64,000 nt of DNA from contig NZ_JASAMB010000003.1 in the NCBI RefSeq assembly GCF_029948125.1, positions 1 to 64,000 on the forward strand, written 5' to 3'. Made by a program: the position numbers and the translations under genes. Source of the stretch: Catellatospora sp. KI3 (GTDB lineage: Bacteria > Actinomycetota > Actinomycetes > Mycobacteriales > Micromonosporaceae). This document shows positions 40,803-49,278 of this stretch, one piece after another (positions within the stretch are counted from its first letter, which is position 1; each line of letters starts with the position of its first letter). The notes beneath the pieces are model-generated. The model saw only the letters and a list, made by a program, of their open reading frames with translations. It was not told where the DNA came from and searched no databases.

Positions 40803-43336
40803 TGCTGCGGGCGATGCTGCGCGACCTGCGCGCACACCTGGGCCGGGTGGCGATGACCCTGGCCGCGATCGTGCTCGGGGTGGGGTTCGTGGTCGCCACC
40901 TGGGTGGTGTCGGACTCGGCCGCGGCGACCGTGCGCGGCGGCGGTCAGCGCACCGACGTCTCCGCGCTGGTACAGCTGGAGCGCCGGGCCGCCGACCCGC
41001 GGCGGCCCGGGATCGCGCCGGAGGTCGTCACCCGGCTGGCGGCCCTGCCCGGGGTGAGCCGGGTCGAGGGCGTACGCAGCGGCTACGCCGCGCTGGTGGG
41101 CGCCGACGGCAAGCTCGGCACGACGTACTGGCCGGGCACGGCGGGCACCGACTGGGACGGCTCGCAGCGGTTCGAACTCACCGCCGGTCGCGGACCGCAG
41201 CGCGCCGGCGAGGTCGCGCTGGAGTACCAGGCGGCGGCCGAGGCGGGGATCAGCGTCGGCGGCCGGGCCAGGATCCTGCTGACCGAGGGCCGCGACGACA
41301 CCGCGACCGTGGTCGGCCTGTTCGCCTACCACCCGTCGGGCCGGGAGTTCGACCCGGCGGTCGCCTACGACGGCGACACCGCCGCCCGGCTGCTGCGCTC
41401 CCAGGACGACGACCCGGCCGCGGTGCCCGGCTTCGACCGGGTGGAGGTGTCCGGCGCGGCCGAGGACGCCCTCGTCGCCGCCGTACGCGGGCAGCTGGGT
41501 GCCGACTACGAGGTCCGGTCCGGTGGCGAGCTGCGGGAGGAGCTGGCCCGGTCCGCCGACAGCGACGCCGACGTCATCCGCAAGGCGCTGCTCACCTTCG
41601 CGGCGGTGGCCCTGATGGCCGGGGTGTTCGTCATCGCCAACACCTTCACCATGCTCGTCACCCAGCGCACCCGCCAGTTCGCGCTGCTGCGGGCGGTCGG
41701 GGCGCGACGGGCCCAGGTGCGCCGGGCGGTGCTGGCCGAGGCGGTCGTGCTGGGCGTGGTCGGCGCCACCGTCGGCGTCGCCCTCGGGGTCGGGCTGGGC
41801 CTGCTCGGGATGCGGGTGCTGCCGATCGTGGGGACGGTTCGGTACGCGGTGTCGCCGTGGGCGATCCTGCTCGGCTACGCGGTCGGCATCGTGGTGACGG
41901 TAGTGGCGGCGTACGGGTCGGCGCGCCGGGCGGCCCGGGTGTCGCCGATGGCGGCGCTGCGTACCGACGCCGCGGTGCCGCGCCGGTCGCTGGTGCTGCG
42001 TACGGTGCTGGGCGTGGTCGCCGTGGCCGGGGGCGTCGCCATGATCGCGCTGACCAGGGCGGCGGAGCTGGACGAGCCGGCCCGCATCCAGGCGATGGCC
42101 GGTGCCGTGCTGGCCTGGGTCGGCGTGCTGCTGATGGCGCCGGTGCTGGTCGCGGGCGTGCTGCGGCCGCTGGCGCGGGTGCTGGGCGCCCGGGGCGGGC
42201 CGGTCACCCGGATCGCGCTGCGCAACGCCGTACGCGATCCGCGCCGCACCGCCGCGACTGCGTCGGCGCTGATGATCGGCCTGTCGCTGGTCTGCGCGTT
42301 CGCGACCGTCGGGCAGACCCTCACGGCGAGCCTGACCGACGAGATCCGCACGGCGGTGCCGCCGGACGCGGTGGTGGTGCGGGCCGCGGCGTTCGGGCAG
42401 CTCGACGACGCGGCGCGGGCGACCGCGGCGGCGGTGCCGGGGGTCGGGGCGCTGGCCGTGCCCCGGCTCGGCGGTGCGGAGCTGCTGCCCGCGTCCGGGA
42501 AGGGGGTTGAGGTGCAGTTCACCGCGCTGGACCCGGCCGCGCTGGGCACGGCGCTGCGGCCGCGCGTGACGGCGGGCGGATCGGACCTGCGCGGGGGTGT
42601 GCTGCTGGACGAGCAGCGCGCGGCCGAGGCGGGGCTGAAGGTGGGCGACGAGGTCCGGCTCAGGTTCGGCGCCGCCGACGCGGCGGGCGGCAGCACCGGG
42701 GCCGAGGTCCGGGCCCGGGTGGCGGGCCTGCACCGCAGCAGCGAGCTGCTGCGTGGAGTGGTGCTGGACCAGGCGCTGCTGCCGGCGGGCGTCGACTCGT
42801 ACAACGACAGCATGTATGTCCTCGGCGGCGATCCGGGCGCGCTGCGGGCCGGGGTGGAGCGGGTGTTCGCCGCCCGTCCGGACGTGGTGGTGCTGGACCG
42901 CGAGGAGCTGCTCGACGAGCTGCTGGCGCCGTTCCAGCTGGTGCTGGGGCTGGTGTACGTGCTGCTGGGCGCGGCGGTGGTGATCGCGGTGTTCGGGGTG
43001 GTGAACACGCTGGCGCTGTCGGTGCTGGAACGTACCCGCGAGCTGGGCGTGTTCCGGGCGCTGGGCGCGTCGCGGCCGCTGGTGCGGCGCACGGTCCGCC
43101 GGGAGAGCGTGGTGATCTCGCTGTACGGCGGCCTGCTCGGCATCGGGGTGGGTGTGCTGCTGGGCGGGGTGATGCAGTACGTCATCCTGGCCAACCCGGT
43201 GTTCGACATGTCGGTGCCCTGGTCGACGGCCGGGGTGGCGCTGGCGGGCATGGCGCTGGTCGGGGTGCTGGCCGCGCTGTGGCCCGCGCGCCGGGCGGCC
43301 CGTGCCGACATCCTGGCGGCGATCGCCACCGAGTGA
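40802..43336 (+). CDS. FtsX-like ABC permease
   Basis: An 844-aa permease with the two-module FtsX layout. There is an N-terminal helix (about residues 15-35), a large outer domain, a three-helix FtsX module (about 258-385, including FVIANTFTMLVTQRTRQFAL then LRAVGARR), further helices near residues 400-450 and 490-515, a second outer domain, and a final FtsX module (about 715-840, with GVVNTLALSVLERTRELGVF then RALGASR). This is typical of actinobacterial exporters of antimicrobial peptides or lipids. It starts with an ATG overlapping the ATPase stop. No accessory membrane-fusion protein is seen. Confidence 0.92.
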   Translation: MLRAMLRDLRAHLGRVAMTLAAIVLGVGFVVATWVVSDSAAATVRGGGQRTDVSALVQLERRAADPRRPGIAPEVVTRLAALPGVSRVEGVRSGYAALVGADGKLGTTYWPGTAGTDWDGSQRFELTAGRGPQRAGEVALEYQAAAEAGISVGGRARILLTEGRDDTATVVGLFAYHPSGREFDPAVAYDGDTAARLLRSQDDDPAAVPGFDRVEVSGAAEDALVAAVRGQLGADYEVRSGGELREELARSADSDADVIRKALLTFAAVALMAGVFVIANTFTMLVTQRTRQFALLRAVGARRAQVRRAVLAEAVVLGVVGATVGVALGVGLGLLGMRVLPIVGTVRYAVSPWAILLGYAVGIVVTVVAAYGSARRAARVSPMAALRTDAAVPRRSLVLRTVLGVVAVAGGVAMIALTRAAELDEPARIQAMAGAVLAWVGVLLMAPVLVAGVLRPLARVLGARGGPVTRIALRNAVRDPRRTAATASALMIGLSLVCAFATVGQTLTASLTDEIRTAVPPDAVVVRAAAFGQLDDAARATAAAVPGVGALAVPRLGGAELLPASGKGVEVQFTALDPAALGTALRPRVTAGGSDLRGGVLLDEQRAAEAGLKVGDEVRLRFGAADAAGGSTGAEVRARVAGLHRSSELLRGVVLDQALLPAGVDSYNDSMYVLGGDPGALRAGVERVFAARPDVVVLDREELLDELLAPFQLVLGLVYVLLGAAVVIAVFGVVNTLALSVLERTRELGVFRALGASRPLVRRTVRRESVVISLYGGLLGIGVGVLLGGVMQYVILANPVFDMSVPWSTAGVALAGMALVGVLAALWPARRAARADILAAIATE

Positions 43337-43364
43337 TCCGTCCTGCCGGTCCCGCCGGGGCGAT

Positions 43365-43559
43365 TCACGCCTGGGCGGGACCGGTTTCGTCGGATCCGGC
43401 GGCGTCGCGCCGGGCGTCCTGGGCGGCAAGCAGCGGTATGGCCAGAGCCGGGACGATGCCGAACGCGGCCAGGCGCTGCCGCGCCTCGCGGCGGGTGATC
43501 CGGCCACCGGCGTAGTCGGCGACGACCTCGTCCAGCAGTTGCTGCGTCAGCTCGGGCAT
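43365..43559 (-). CDS. Small hypothetical protein with SHOCT-like helix motif
   Basis: A 64-aa protein starting MPELTQQLLDEVVADYAGGR then ITRREARQRLAAFGI. The GGRITRREARQRL stretch resembles the short helical hairpin seen in the SHOCT-like proteins near 10 kb, followed by a moderately hydrophobic segment (VPALAIPLLAAQ). The start is well supported: on the minus strand TAGATT lies 6 nt before ATG 43559, a leaderless promoter in an AT-rich patch. Function unknown. Confidence 0.6.
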   Translation of the reverse strand: MPELTQQLLDEVVADYAGGRITRREARQRLAAFGIVPALAIPLLAAQDARRDAAGSDETGPAQA

Positions 43560-43613
43560 CTCGGTAATCTAACTCATTTAGGACATTGAATCGATCACCT
43601 CCCGCTCAGCCGG

Positions 43614-44378
43614 TCAGTCTCGAAGAAACCTCTCGATCGTGGCGACGAGGGCCAGGGGCGTCTCGTCGGCCGGGTAGTGCCCGGCGTCGGCCAGCACGCT
43701 CAGCTGCGCGTTCGGGTACCACTGCAGCCAGGTCGCCCGCATCACGTCGGCCGACAGCGCGGGATCCTGCCCACCGGCGACGACCAGGACCGGCGTGGTG
43801 TTGCCGACGACCTCGCCGTGGAAGTCGGTGTGGGCCCAGGCGGGCAGGTAGGCGCGGAACGCCTCGACGTTGGAGTTGGCCAGCGACCCGGCCACCATCT
43901 CATCCAGCCACGCGGCGGGCAGCCTGCTGCCCGTGGTGAAGTCGATGATCGCGCGGCGGTTGCCGGGCTCGTCGGCGGCGCCGGAGAACAGCGCCCAGCT
44001 CTGCTCGTCGAACGGCACCCCGGAGGCGGGCACCGGGCAGACGCCGACCAGCTTGCGGACCCGGCCGGGCGCGTCCAGCAGCACCCGCTGGATCACGCTG
44101 CCGCCCATCGAGTGCCCGACCAGCGAGAACTCGTCCCAGCCCAGCTTGTCGGCCAGGGCGACCACGTCGCCCGCGATCTCGGCGATGCTGTACTCCCCGA
44201 CCAGGTCGCGGGCCTGGCCGTAGCCCCGGTAGTCCGGGAACGCGTAGGTGAACGCCGCGCCGTCCAGGTAGGGCGCGGCCTTCGCGAAGGCCCTGCGGTC
44301 GCCGAACCAGCCGTGCAGGACGATGACGCGGTGCGGGCCGGATCCGTGTACGTCGTGCGGGAGTGCGACAGCTGACAT
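43614..44378 (-). CDS. Alpha/beta hydrolase
   Basis: A 254-aa alpha/beta-fold hydrolase. The oxyanion motif is VLHGWFGDRRAF, the nucleophile elbow GHSMGG, the acid Asp in GGQDPALS and the His in DAGHYPADE. It has no signal peptide, so it acts in the cytoplasm. Substrate cannot be told; esterase, lipase and haloperoxidase-like enzymes share the fold. ATG 44378 has GGAG upstream. Monocistronic between a tiny gene and a methyltransferase on the same strand. Confidence 0.88.
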   Translation of the reverse strand: MSAVALPHDVHGSGPHRVIVLHGWFGDRRAFAKAAPYLDGAAFTYAFPDYRGYGQARDLVGEYSIAEIAGDVVALADKLGWDEFSLVGHSMGGSVIQRVLLDAPGRVRKLVGVCPVPASGVPFDEQSWALFSGAADEPGNRRAIIDFTTGSRLPAAWLDEMVAGSLANSNVEAFRAYLPAWAHTDFHGEVVGNTTPVLVVAGGQDPALSADVMRATWLQWYPNAQLSVLADAGHYPADETPLALVATIERFLRD

Positions 44379-44503
44379 GAGATCTCCAGGCTGGTCAGGT
44401 GTGGTGTCCGGACATCGGGCGGGCCAGTTTAGAGGGTGGCGGCGCGGTGGCGGAAACACCTCGCGGTCGCGTCGCGGGAGTGTCTTCCAGCGACCGGCTC
44501 AGT

Positions 44504-45247
44504 TCACGGGGCGAGCGAGGTCACCAGGCGGTAGCCGACGTCGGCCGATCCGGGCTCGTCCGGGCGGCCGTGGCGCTCCTGCCAGCGTCCGCTGTCGAGG
44601 TCGGCGGCCAGTCGTCGCATCGCCTGCTCGACCCGGTCCGGGTCCAGCTTGGCCAGCGACGAGATCGAGGCCCGCACCGCCGGGTCGAGATAGGCGTACG
44701 GCCGATTCCAGTACGCGGCGAGGAAGCCGTCGGTGCAGTCGTGCGGTACCGGCAGCGGCCTGACCTCGGCCGGTCCGAGCTGCTGGGCGATGTAGTCGCA
44801 GGTGGGCAGGGACCGCTCGGCCTCGGCGATTTCCGGCAGGTAGTCGGCGACCAGCCAGAACCGGGACACCACCGACTGGTCCCAGGTGAGGACCACCTGG
44901 CGGCGGGCCACCCGGCGCAGCTCGGCCAGCCCGCGCGCGGGATCGGTCCAGTGATGCACGGTCAGGACGGCCAGCGCGGCGTCGAAGGAGCCGTCCGGCA
45001 GGGGAAGGTGCTCGGCCACCGCCCGTACCACCGGGGCACTGCCGGGCGGCCGCTGCGCGATCATCACCGGGGACGGCTCCACCGCCAGCACCCTGCGGTC
45101 GGTCGGCTCGTACGAGCCGGTCCCGGCGCCGACGTTGACCACCGACCGGGCCTCGCCCAGCGCTTCGTCGATGATCGCGGCCACGCGCGGATCCGGCCGG
45201 CGGCGGCCGGCATAGCCGGGGCCGAGGGTCCGGTAGGGATCGGTCAC
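44504..45247 (-). CDS. Class I SAM-dependent methyltransferase
   Basis: A 247-aa methyltransferase of the UbiE/Methyltransf_11 type. Motif I is SVVNVGAGTGSYEP, the acidic loop LAVEPSP, and the post-I region AVAEHLPLPDGSFDAALAVL then TVHHW. Acceptor unknown. GTG 45247 is used. It lies 70 bp downstream of the oxidoreductase operon on the same strand and may be co-transcribed with it. Confidence 0.88.
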   Translation of the reverse strand: MTDPYRTLGPGYAGRRRPDPRVAAIIDEALGEARSVVNVGAGTGSYEPTDRRVLAVEPSPVMIAQRPPGSAPVVRAVAEHLPLPDGSFDAALAVLTVHHWTDPARGLAELRRVARRQVVLTWDQSVVSRFWLVADYLPEIAEAERSLPTCDYIAQQLGPAEVRPLPVPHDCTDGFLAAYWNRPYAYLDPAVRASISSLAKLDPDRVEQAMRRLAADLDSGRWQERHGRPDEPGSADVGYRLVTSLAP

Positions 45248-45317
45248 GGCAACTGTCTATCACGCTCGCATCGCGGTAGGGCGCACCCGGTCGGGGTCCT
45301 CCGCGAGCGGTGTGGGC

Positions 45318-46904
45318 TCAGTAGATCAGCCGGTTGGCCGCAGTAATGGCGGCGCGGTACAGGGCTCCGGTGACCAGGCGGTCGCGGTGCAGGGCGGCGC
45401 GGGCGGCGTTGGCGCCGGGTCCGCCGTGTACGCCCGGACCCGGATGCGCCGAGGCGCTGGCCAGGTACAGCCGGTCGATGACGGTGTCGCTGCGGCCCAG
45501 GCCGGGCGTGGGGCGCAGGAGCAGCTGCTGGCTGAGCGCGGCGGTGCCGCCGCCGAGCGCCCCGCCGATCATGTTGGCGTTCTCCTGCACCAGGTCCGCC
45601 GGACCCTGCACCTGGCGGGCGATGACCAGCTCCCGGAACCCGGGCGCCAGTTTGTCGACCATGTCCTCGATGCGCTCGACGTAGCCGGCGAGGTCGTCGC
45701 GGCGGCGGGCGGCGTACCGGTAGGGCAGGTGGGTGTAGGCCCAGGCGGTCTCGGTGCCCGCTGGCGAGCGGGTCGGGTCCACCCGGCTCATCTGTCCCAT
45801 CAGCACGAACGGCACCGGCGGGTCGCCGCCCCCGGCCAGCTCCGCCGCCGTACGCGACAGTTGCGCGGTGTCGCCGCCCAGGTGCACCGTGCCCGCGTGC
45901 CGGATCTGCGGGTTGGTCCACGGCAGCGGCTCGCGCAGGGCCCAGTCGAGCTTCAGGGTGGGTCGGTCGTAGCGGAAGCCGCGCAGGTCGGCCAGCAGCC
46001 GGGCAGGCAGGTGGTCGGCCCCGACCAGGTTGCGGTACAGGTACGGGGCGTCGACGTCGGCGAGCACGGCCCGGCGGGCCCGCCACGCCCGCCCGTCGGC
46101 GCAGACCACGCCCAGCGCCCGCCCGCCGCCCACGACGATCCGCTCGGCGTTGGCGTCGCAGTACAGGGTGCCGCCGTGCGCGCGCAGGCGCCGGACCAGG
46201 GTGTCGGTGAGCTCCTGCGCCCCGCCCTGCGGGGCGGGGAAGCCGTGGTGCTGCCCGAGCATCGCCAGCAGCCAGCCGTACGCCCCCGAGCCGGTGCTCT
46301 CCGGCCCCAGGTCGGTGTGCAGGGCGCAGCCGTACAGCAGCAGCCGGGCGCCTTCGCCGCCGAAGAACTCCTCGGCCAGGTCGCGGATGGACATGGCCAG
46401 CAGCCGCGACGCCCGCACACTGCCGCCGACGCCGCGCCGGGCCAGCAGGCGGGTTCCGGCCCGGACCGGCGGGAACGGCGCGAACATGGCCGCGGTGAGG
46501 TCGTCCTCGATGCGGCACCAGTGCCGGTACGCCGCCAGCCAGCGCTCGCCGTCGCCGTGGTGGAACACGTCGACCGCCCCGGCGGTGCGCTCGGGATCGT
46601 TCCACAGCACCGCGGCCCGCCCGTCGGGCAGCGCATGGGCCAGCGCCGCCTCGGCCCGGCGCCACCGCAGGCCGTAGTCGGGCAGGCGCAGGCCCCGGAT
46701 GACGGGCGAGCAGGCCGCGAACGGGTAGAACGCGCTGCACAGATCGGACCGGAAACCCGGCGCGGTGATCTCCGCGCTGCGTACGCCGCCGCCCGGCGTC
46801 GGTGCCGCCTCCAGCAGTGCCACGTCCCAGCCCGCGTCGGCGAGCAGGTTCGCGGCGACCAGGCCGTTGGGTCCGGCACCGATGACGACGGCGTCGACGA
46901 TCAT
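45318..46904 (-). CDS. CrtI-like FAD-dependent oxidoreductase
   Basis: A 528-aa NAD(P)/FAD-dependent oxidoreductase of the phytoene desaturase/CrtI and RetSat-like group. The dinucleotide motif is VVIGAGPNGLVAANLLADAG with LLEAAPTPGGGVRS; late motifs include MVDKLAPGF and the C-terminal YLASASAHPGPGVHGGPG. The group desaturates or isomerises long isoprenoid or hydrocarbon chains, but no carotenoid genes lie beside it. ATG 46904 overlaps the stop of the SRPBCC gene, completing an SDR-SRPBCC-oxidoreductase operon. The last residues include the FAD-binding C-terminal motif, so the protein looks full length. Confidence 0.88.
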   Translation of the reverse strand: MIVDAVVIGAGPNGLVAANLLADAGWDVALLEAAPTPGGGVRSAEITAPGFRSDLCSAFYPFAACSPVIRGLRLPDYGLRWRRAEAALAHALPDGRAAVLWNDPERTAGAVDVFHHGDGERWLAAYRHWCRIEDDLTAAMFAPFPPVRAGTRLLARRGVGGSVRASRLLAMSIRDLAEEFFGGEGARLLLYGCALHTDLGPESTGSGAYGWLLAMLGQHHGFPAPQGGAQELTDTLVRRLRAHGGTLYCDANAERIVVGGGRALGVVCADGRAWRARRAVLADVDAPYLYRNLVGADHLPARLLADLRGFRYDRPTLKLDWALREPLPWTNPQIRHAGTVHLGGDTAQLSRTAAELAGGGDPPVPFVLMGQMSRVDPTRSPAGTETAWAYTHLPYRYAARRRDDLAGYVERIEDMVDKLAPGFRELVIARQVQGPADLVQENANMIGGALGGGTAALSQQLLLRPTPGLGRSDTVIDRLYLASASAHPGPGVHGGPGANAARAALHRDRLVTGALYRAAITAANRLIY

Positions 46905-47338
46905 CGGCGGTTCTCCGCCAGGTCCGCCAGGCGGCGCAGTGCTTCGCGGTTGCGGGCGTGCAGCAGCAGGTCGTTGACCTTGTTGCGGGCCGCCCGCATG
47001 GGCCCGTCGGTGATCTCCTCCACCAGCGCGACCCTGGTCGTGCCCGCCGACTGGGCCACCAGGGTCAGCACGACGACCAGTTCACCGAGCGGCCACAGTT
47101 TCGGCTTGAGGGCCAGGCGCACCGGCGGCTCGCACTCGAGCACCTCGGTCTCGTGGCTGCGGGTCAGCGGCCAGGCGCCGACGGTGTGGTGCAGTTTGCT
47201 GCCCGCTTCGGGCCACCGGGCGTCGACGTCGCGGATGTGGGCGGTGCCGACGACCCAGTTGGAGTAGGTCCAGCCGTCGGCGAGGACTTCGAACACCTGC
47301 TCGACGGGTGCGTTGATGGTCTGTTCGGTGCGTGACAT
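46901..47338 (-). CDS. SRPBCC-family protein (polyketide cyclase/START-like)
   Basis: A 145-aa START/Bet v 1-like (SRPBCC) protein starting MSRTEQTINAPVEQVFEVLA, with TYSNWVVGTAHIRDVD and the final long helix RAARNKVNDLLLHARNREAL. These folds hold hydrophobic ligands; some are polyketide cyclases. It lies 3 bp after the SDR gene and overlaps the oxidoreductase gene, so it probably binds the shared intermediate of that operon (inference). Confidence 0.85.
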   Translation of the reverse strand: MSRTEQTINAPVEQVFEVLADGWTYSNWVVGTAHIRDVDARWPEAGSKLHHTVGAWPLTRSHETEVLECEPPVRLALKPKLWPLGELVVVLTLVAQSAGTTRVALVEEITDGPMRAARNKVNDLLLHARNREALRRLADLAENRR

Positions 47339-47341
47339 CGT

Positions 47342-48301
47342 TCAGCCCCTTCCGGCCAGGGTCGCGGGCGCGCCCGCTCGGGTGGCGTCTCGACCGCGCC
47401 AGCCGCCGGTGACGCGGCGGCCGCCGGGCACCGGCTCGAACAGGTTGCCGGTGCTGGGCGGGGCGGTGCGGTCGGGCACGAAGTGGGCGTCGCGGCCGTA
47501 CCAGGCGCAGACGCGCTCGACCAGGCCGGGTGCCAGCCGCCACTGCAGCGCGGCCAGGGCGGCGGCCTGTCCGACGTGCACCTGGCGGCGCGGCGACTCC
47601 AGCAGCCGCGCGATCCGCCAGGCGACCCGGCCGGGCGAGACCACCGGACCGGCCGGGCGGACGGCGCGGCCGGTGCGGTTGGCGGCCCAGCCGAACAGCG
47701 GCGTGTCGACCGAGCCGGGCAGCACGGCGCAGACGGAGATCCGGTCGCCGCGCAGCTCCTGGCGCAGCGCGTCGGACAGGCCCAGCACCGCGTGCTTGGC
47801 CACGGCGTACGCGCCGATGTGGGGCATGGACAGCTCCGACAGCAGCGAGCCGACCATGACCAGCACCCCGCCGCCCGCCTCGCGCAGGTGCGGGGCGGCG
47901 GCGCGGGCGCCGTGCAGGTAGCCGTAGAGGTCGACGTCGAAGGTGCGGCGGATCTCGTCCAGCGGAGTGTCGAGCAGGCTGCCGTACAGGGCGACGGCGG
48001 CGTTGTTGATCCACGCGTCGAGGCGGCCGTGGCGGTGCCGGGCGGTGGCCGCGAGCCGGGTCACCGCGTCCGGGTCGGTGACGTCCAGCGGGACGGCTGC
48101 GACCAGGGCGCCCACGCGGCGGCAGGCATCGGTGATCTCGGCCAGGCCGTGCGGGTCGCGGGCGGTCAGGGTCAGCCGGGCGCCCCGGCGGGCCAGCAGC
48201 AGCGCGGTGGCGGCGCCGATACCGCTCGAGGCACCGGTCACCACCACCGAGGACTGCGGTAATGATCTGGTCAGTGGCACCGAGGGTCCGTACCCGGTCA
48301 C
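47342..48301 (-). CDS. Short-chain dehydrogenase/reductase
   Basis: A 319-aa SDR oxidoreductase. NAD(P)-binding TGASSGIG with arginines nearby (LLARRGARLTLTAR, suggesting NADP), WINNAA, catalytic Ser in VGSLLSELS, and Tyr-Lys in YAVAKHA. It is larger than a minimal SDR by a C-terminal ~70 residues rich in Arg. Start may be GTG 48301 or GTG 48280; the latter gives VPLTRSLPQSSVVVTG. First gene of the coupled SDR-SRPBCC-CrtI-like operon. Substrate unknown. Confidence 0.87.
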   Translation of the reverse strand: MTGYGPSVPLTRSLPQSSVVVTGASSGIGAATALLLARRGARLTLTARDPHGLAEITDACRRVGALVAAVPLDVTDPDAVTRLAATARHRHGRLDAWINNAAVALYGSLLDTPLDEIRRTFDVDLYGYLHGARAAAPHLREAGGGVLVMVGSLLSELSMPHIGAYAVAKHAVLGLSDALRQELRGDRISVCAVLPGSVDTPLFGWAANRTGRAVRPAGPVVSPGRVAWRIARLLESPRRQVHVGQAAALAALQWRLAPGLVERVCAWYGRDAHFVPDRTAPPSTGNLFEPVPGGRRVTGGWRGRDATRAGAPATLAGRG

Positions 48302-48331
48302 GGTCTGTGCTAATCGTGACCGGCGGCCCGG

Positions 48332-48823
48332 TCAGCGCCGGTAGGCGACCTCGTCGTCGCGAGTGCGGGCGAGGTCGTCACGGCGGTTGCGGGTCAGGCC
48401 CACGCCCAGCGCGATCATGCCGATGGCGAGCAGCAGGTGCAGCCAGTTGTCCGCGCTGTTGACCGGCACGATGTTGGCGGGACTGGTCTGGTCGATGATC
48501 AGCCCGTACAACCACAGGATGCCGTAGATGACACCACCGGCGATGAGGTACGTCCGCGCGGCCGGGATGGTGCGCGACATCGCCAGGCCGGCGATGCCGA
48601 ACAGCAGGTGGACGATGTTGTGCAGCACCGAGACCTGGAAGACGCCCAGCAGCATCGCACCCGACTGGTGGCCGGCCGCGTGCATGGTGTCGTAGTGGGT
48701 GGTGATGCCCGGAATGAAACCCAGGATCCCCACCAGCAGGAACACCCCGCCCACGATGGCGGCCGCGGTCCGTACCGGCGCCCGCGCGGCGGTCCGCGCC
48801 GTGGTGCCGTATCGACTGGTCAT
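48332..48823 (-). CDS. DUF4383 four-helix membrane protein
   Basis: A 163-aa integral membrane protein with four hydrophobic helices (about residues 20-42, 60-82, 90-112 and 124-142). It matches the DUF4383 pattern, including GGVFLLVGILGFIPG, VSVLHNIVHLLFGIAGLA and NWLHLLLAIGMI. Role unknown; homologues are often stress-induced. ATG 48823 has GGGAGG 7 nt upstream. Its promoter (48876-48900) is of the sigma-B type and is paired back-to-back with that of the acidic mini-protein. A perfect inverted repeat (GCGCCGGA-cggtga-TCCGGCGC, 48845-48866) lies in its leader. Confidence 0.87.
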   Translation of the reverse strand: MTSRYGTTARTAARAPVRTAAAIVGGVFLLVGILGFIPGITTHYDTMHAAGHQSGAMLLGVFQVSVLHNIVHLLFGIAGLAMSRTIPAARTYLIAGGVIYGILWLYGLIIDQTSPANIVPVNSADNWLHLLLAIGMIALGVGLTRNRRDDLARTRDDEVAYRR

Positions 48824-48844
48824 GATTGACCTCCCCCGATCGGT

Positions 48845-48866
48845 GCGCCGGACGGTGATCCGGCGC
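48845..48866. repeat. Inverted repeat in leader of DUF4383 gene
   Basis: GCGCCGGA and TCCGGCGC are perfectly complementary around a 6-nt loop, between the sigma-B-type promoter and the ribosome site. It could be an operator or an mRNA hairpin. Confidence 0.4.
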
Positions 48867-48875
48867 GCCGGGGCT

Positions 48876-48900
48876 GTACCCGCCTGGTCCTGGGGCAAAC
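48876..48900 (-). promoter_or_regulatory. Sigma-B-type stress promoter of DUF4383 gene
   Basis: On the minus strand GTTT (48900-48897), 15 nt, GGGTAC (48881-48876). This fits the GTTT-N14-16-GGGTA(T/C) consensus of actinobacterial sigma-B/F-type factors and points to general-stress induction. Confidence 0.65.
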
Positions 48901-48932
48901 GGCGGCTGCGGCCACAGGCCTGTGCCGAGAAG

Positions 48933-48957
48933 GTTTTGCCTGGTGGATGCCGGGTAC
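48933..48957 (+). promoter_or_regulatory. Sigma-B-type stress promoter of acidic mini-protein gene
   Basis: GTTT (48933-48936), 15 nt, GGGTAC (48952-48957), in the same form as the divergent promoter 32 bp away on the other strand. It would drive the acidic protein gene at 48997 and possibly katE. Confidence 0.65.
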
Positions 48958-48996
48958 TACGCCGCGCGACGGCACAGGCGCAGAGGGGGCTGCGAG

Positions 48997-49158
48997 ATGA
49001 CCAGCGAGCCGGAGATCACCGAGGCGGAGGCTGCGGAGGCCGATGAGGTCACCGAGGCCGAGCCGGGCGAAGAGGACGAGTTCTCCGAGGACGACGCGCT
49101 GGAGGCCACCCGCCGGGTGACCGAGGGCGACGAGATGTCCGAGGCGGACGAGGCCTAG
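48997..49158 (+). CDS. Very acidic 53-residue protein
   Basis: A tiny protein, MTSEPEITEAEAAEADEVTE and so on, of which nearly half the residues are Asp or Glu, probably disordered. ATG 48997 follows a purine-rich ribosome site (GAGGGGG). It is transcribed from the sigma-B-type promoter ending at 48957, so it is likely a stress protein. It lies upstream of katE, with a strong hairpin (49204-49236) between them. No family recognised. Confidence 0.65.
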   Translation: MTSEPEITEAEAAEADEVTEAEPGEEDEFSEDDALEATRRVTEGDEMSEADEA

Positions 49159-49203
49159 ACGGCGGGCTTGCCGAGCAGCGATGACGGCGATACCGACGGG
49201 GAC

Positions 49204-49236
49204 GCGCTCGACCAGCTGGTTCGGCTGGTCGAGCGC
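49204..49236 (+). terminator. Hairpin between acidic gene and katE
   Basis: A perfect 13-bp stem (GCGCTCGACCAGC / GCTGGTCGAGCGC) with a 7-nt loop. Probably a terminator of the acidic gene. Confidence 0.6.
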
Positions 49237-49247
49237 CTATGGAGCAG

Positions 49248-49263
49248 CCGCTTCGCGAAGCGG
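49248..49263. promoter_or_regulatory. Perfect 16-bp palindrome upstream of katE
   Basis: CCGCTTCGCGAAGCGG sits directly before the katE ribosome site. It could be a repressor operator or a structure affecting translation. Confidence 0.4.
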
Positions 49264-49278
49264 TGAGAGGGGGCAGCC

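Noticed and set aside
39914-43507. Very long open frame antisense to the MacB-like transporter genes
   Set aside because: It is Arg/His/Gln-rich low-complexity sequence opposite two genes with clear ABC and FtsX motifs. High GC makes such antisense frames common.
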